From assembly GCF_018617875.1 (NCBI RefSeq), contig NZ_JACSKZ010000006.1:1-64000 (forward strand): 64,000 bases of DNA, read 5' to 3'. Both the position numbers and the translations under genes were made by a program. The notes under the pieces are model-generated. The model saw only the letters and a program-made list of their open reading frames with translations. It was not told the DNA's origin and did no database searches. Numbering within the stretch: position 1 is the stretch's first letter; each line of letters starts with the position of its first letter. This stretch comes from Exiguobacterium algae (GTDB taxonomy: Bacteria; Bacillota; Bacilli; Exiguobacteriales; Exiguobacteriaceae). Below are positions 63,108 through 64,000 of this stretch, in pieces.

Positions 63108-63451
63108 TTTTGATCCATTCCTTTCAATTCGTTGATTTCATTTTGCATGCTCATCATGTACTCAAGCATTTCTTTCACAAGAATCGTATTCATCAAGTGA
63201 TCTTGCGCGTGAACCATGAGGACACCGACCGTCGCCGATTTTCCTTGTGCTTCAAGTGTGACAAATTTCGTTTGAATCGCATGTGCCTCTTTTAATGTTG
63301 CGTCACCTGCAGCGACTGCAGCTTCCGCTTCTTCTTTCTTTCCTTCTTGCATGAGACGCATCGCTTGGTGATAACTTCCTTTGGCATCCCCAGAAAGGGC
63401 GATGAGACCGAAAATATCTTCCGGTGAGATTTCAATTGTTTCCGAAACCAT
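63104..63451 (-). CDS. celC: PTS cellobiose/lactose-family IIA
   Basis: 115 residues from the ATG at 63451, preceded by AAAGGAGAGAT. Helical IIA with the active His in MVHAQDHLM (about residue 80) and IFGLIALSGDAKGSYHQAMR near the start. First gene of the operon, downstream of a cre-containing promoter. The longer frame to 63520 has no start signal. Confidence 0.93.
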   Translation of the reverse strand: MVSETIEISPEDIFGLIALSGDAKGSYHQAMRLMQEGKKEEAEAAVAAGDATLKEAHAIQTKFVTLEAQGKSATVGVLMVHAQDHLMNTILVKEMLEYMMSMQNEINELKGMDQK

Positions 63452-63510
63452 AAGATCTCTCCTTTTTTGTATGGATAACTCAAATTCATAGGTACAAATT
63501 CTACAATGTG

Positions 63511-63539
63511 ATAATAGCACGATAGCGTTTTCATGTAAA
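63511..63539 (-). promoter_or_regulatory. PTS operon promoter with cre in its spacer
   Basis: On the minus strand: -35 TTTACA (63534-63539), 17-nt spacer, -10 TATTAT (63511-63516). The spacer holds TGAAAACGCTATCG, one base from the CcpA cre consensus end. CcpA bound there would block RNA polymerase when glucose is present. Confidence 0.8.
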
Positions 63540-63570
63540 CCTTTACTTTATTTCTAAAATGTGAACAAAA

Positions 63571-63607
63571 AAACGCACGCGAGACATGATCTCTCGGGTG
63601 CGTTTAG
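63571..63607 (-). terminator. terminator of the GntR gene
   Basis: Stem AAACGCACGCGAGA / TCTCGGGTGCGTTT (one mismatch) followed by T residues on the minus strand; it isolates the regulator from the PTS operon. Confidence 0.85.
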
Positions 63608-64000
63608 GACTTGATGTTCGAGACTTTAAGCATTTTAACATGCTGGAAGTGATGGGTCGAGCGTGATACGTCGAAAATCTGACCGTTTGTTAAATAGACG
63701 GTGTTGTCGACGAGAAGGGCTGGATCGTTCTCCTTCAAATCGAGCAGAGCCGCGGCATCCTTATTGAGGAAATCGGCATAAATGACGCGGTCGGCAAAAC
63801 CGATAGCGAGCTTTTGATCGTTCCGTAAATACGTATAAATCGACTTTTGGACAATGTTCTCATCGAGATAGATGACGAGTTCTTTTCGGAAATACGAATC
63901 CTCGACCGAGAACGGATGGTCATCGACGAGACGGAGCCGTTTAACGTAGTAGACAGGCGTCCCGACCGGACATCTCATGCGTTCCGCGACTTCTTCGTTA
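63604..64000 (-). CDS. GntR family regulator, C-terminal UTRA domain (cut by window edge)
   Basis: The frame is open through 64000, so the N-terminal HTH lies outside. The visible ~130 residues form a UTRA ligand domain: VAERMRCPVGTPVYYVKRLR, SVEDSYFRKELVIYLDE, and LLVDNTVYLTNGQIFDVSRS. UTRA regulators sense sugar phosphates; TreR/BglR-type control of the divergent-side PTS genes is likely by position (same strand, upstream of the operon). Confidence 0.88.
   Translation of the reverse strand, partial: NEEVAERMRCPVGTPVYYVKRLRLVDDHPFSVEDSYFRKELVIYLDENIVQKSIYTYLRNDQKLAIGFADRVIYADFLNKDAAALLDLKENDPALLVDNTVYLTNGQIFDVSRSTHHFQHVKMLKVSNIKS

Overview
The window is a low-to-moderate GC Bacillota (class Bacilli) chromosome segment. 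The conserved order tsaE-tsaB-rimI-tsaD, an ABC-F ATPase, rex-tatA-tatC, a YdiK-like protein, a YdiL-like CAAX protease and CIRCE-groES-groEL matches the Bacillus ydiB-to-groEL region. Two initiator tRNAs and the tail of a 5S rRNA show that an rRNA operon ends at the left edge. My best guess is an Exiguobacterium-like organism (carotenoid desaturase, general gene style), but that is inference.

Layout. 1-1.8 kb: 5S rRNA 3' end, HIT hydrolase, Spo0M-like protein, tandem tRNA-fMet. 1.8-5 kb: t6A biosynthesis genes plus a small membrane protein. 5-15.8 kb: oxidoreductases, LysR regulator, DJ-1 family protein, ABC-F protein, then rex-tatA-tatC and small membrane or NAD(P)-binding proteins. 15.8-18.9 kb: YdiK/YdiL-like pair and groESL. 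18.9-27.4 kb: an AT-richer accessory stretch with a CoiA-like nuclease, a lipoprotein, a membrane-anchored triple OB-fold protein coupled to a TctA-like permease, and a HelD-like SF1 helicase next to a PD-(D/E)XK nuclease. 27.4-42.4 kb: regulators, a nucleotidyltransferase, an amine oxidase, a YdcZ-Crp-YdcZ cluster, two ABC-2 exporters, a carotenoid desaturase, and four members of one 4-TM protein family. 42.4-50 kb: a complete type II-A CRISPR-Cas locus (tracrRNA on the minus strand, cas9-cas1-cas2-csn2, 16-repeat array). 50-52.6 kb: MFS efflux pump and divergent TetR regulator. 52.7-58.6 kb: LacI regulator, sugar ABC importer without its own ATPase, and a GH1 glucosidase. 58.6-64 kb: quinone oxidoreductase and a cellobiose-type PTS operon (IIA, IIB, GH1 6-phospho-glucosidase, IIC) with a cre-controlled promoter and a GntR regulator running off the right edge.

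How the parts work together. Two parallel beta-glucoside routes sit side by side: ABC uptake with a GH1 enzyme that lacks the phosphate-binding motif, and PTS uptake with a GH1 enzyme that has it. The CRISPR locus has every element of an adaptive II-A system visible in sequence: a TTGACA-N17-TATAAT promoter for tracrRNA, an anti-repeat that pairs with the array repeat, the ATTTGAG leader anchor directly before repeat 1, and degenerate repeats at the far end. The least explained parts are the OB-fold/TctA-like module, the HelD/nuclease pair, the 4-TM family, and two tiny membrane peptides of fewer than 30 codons.
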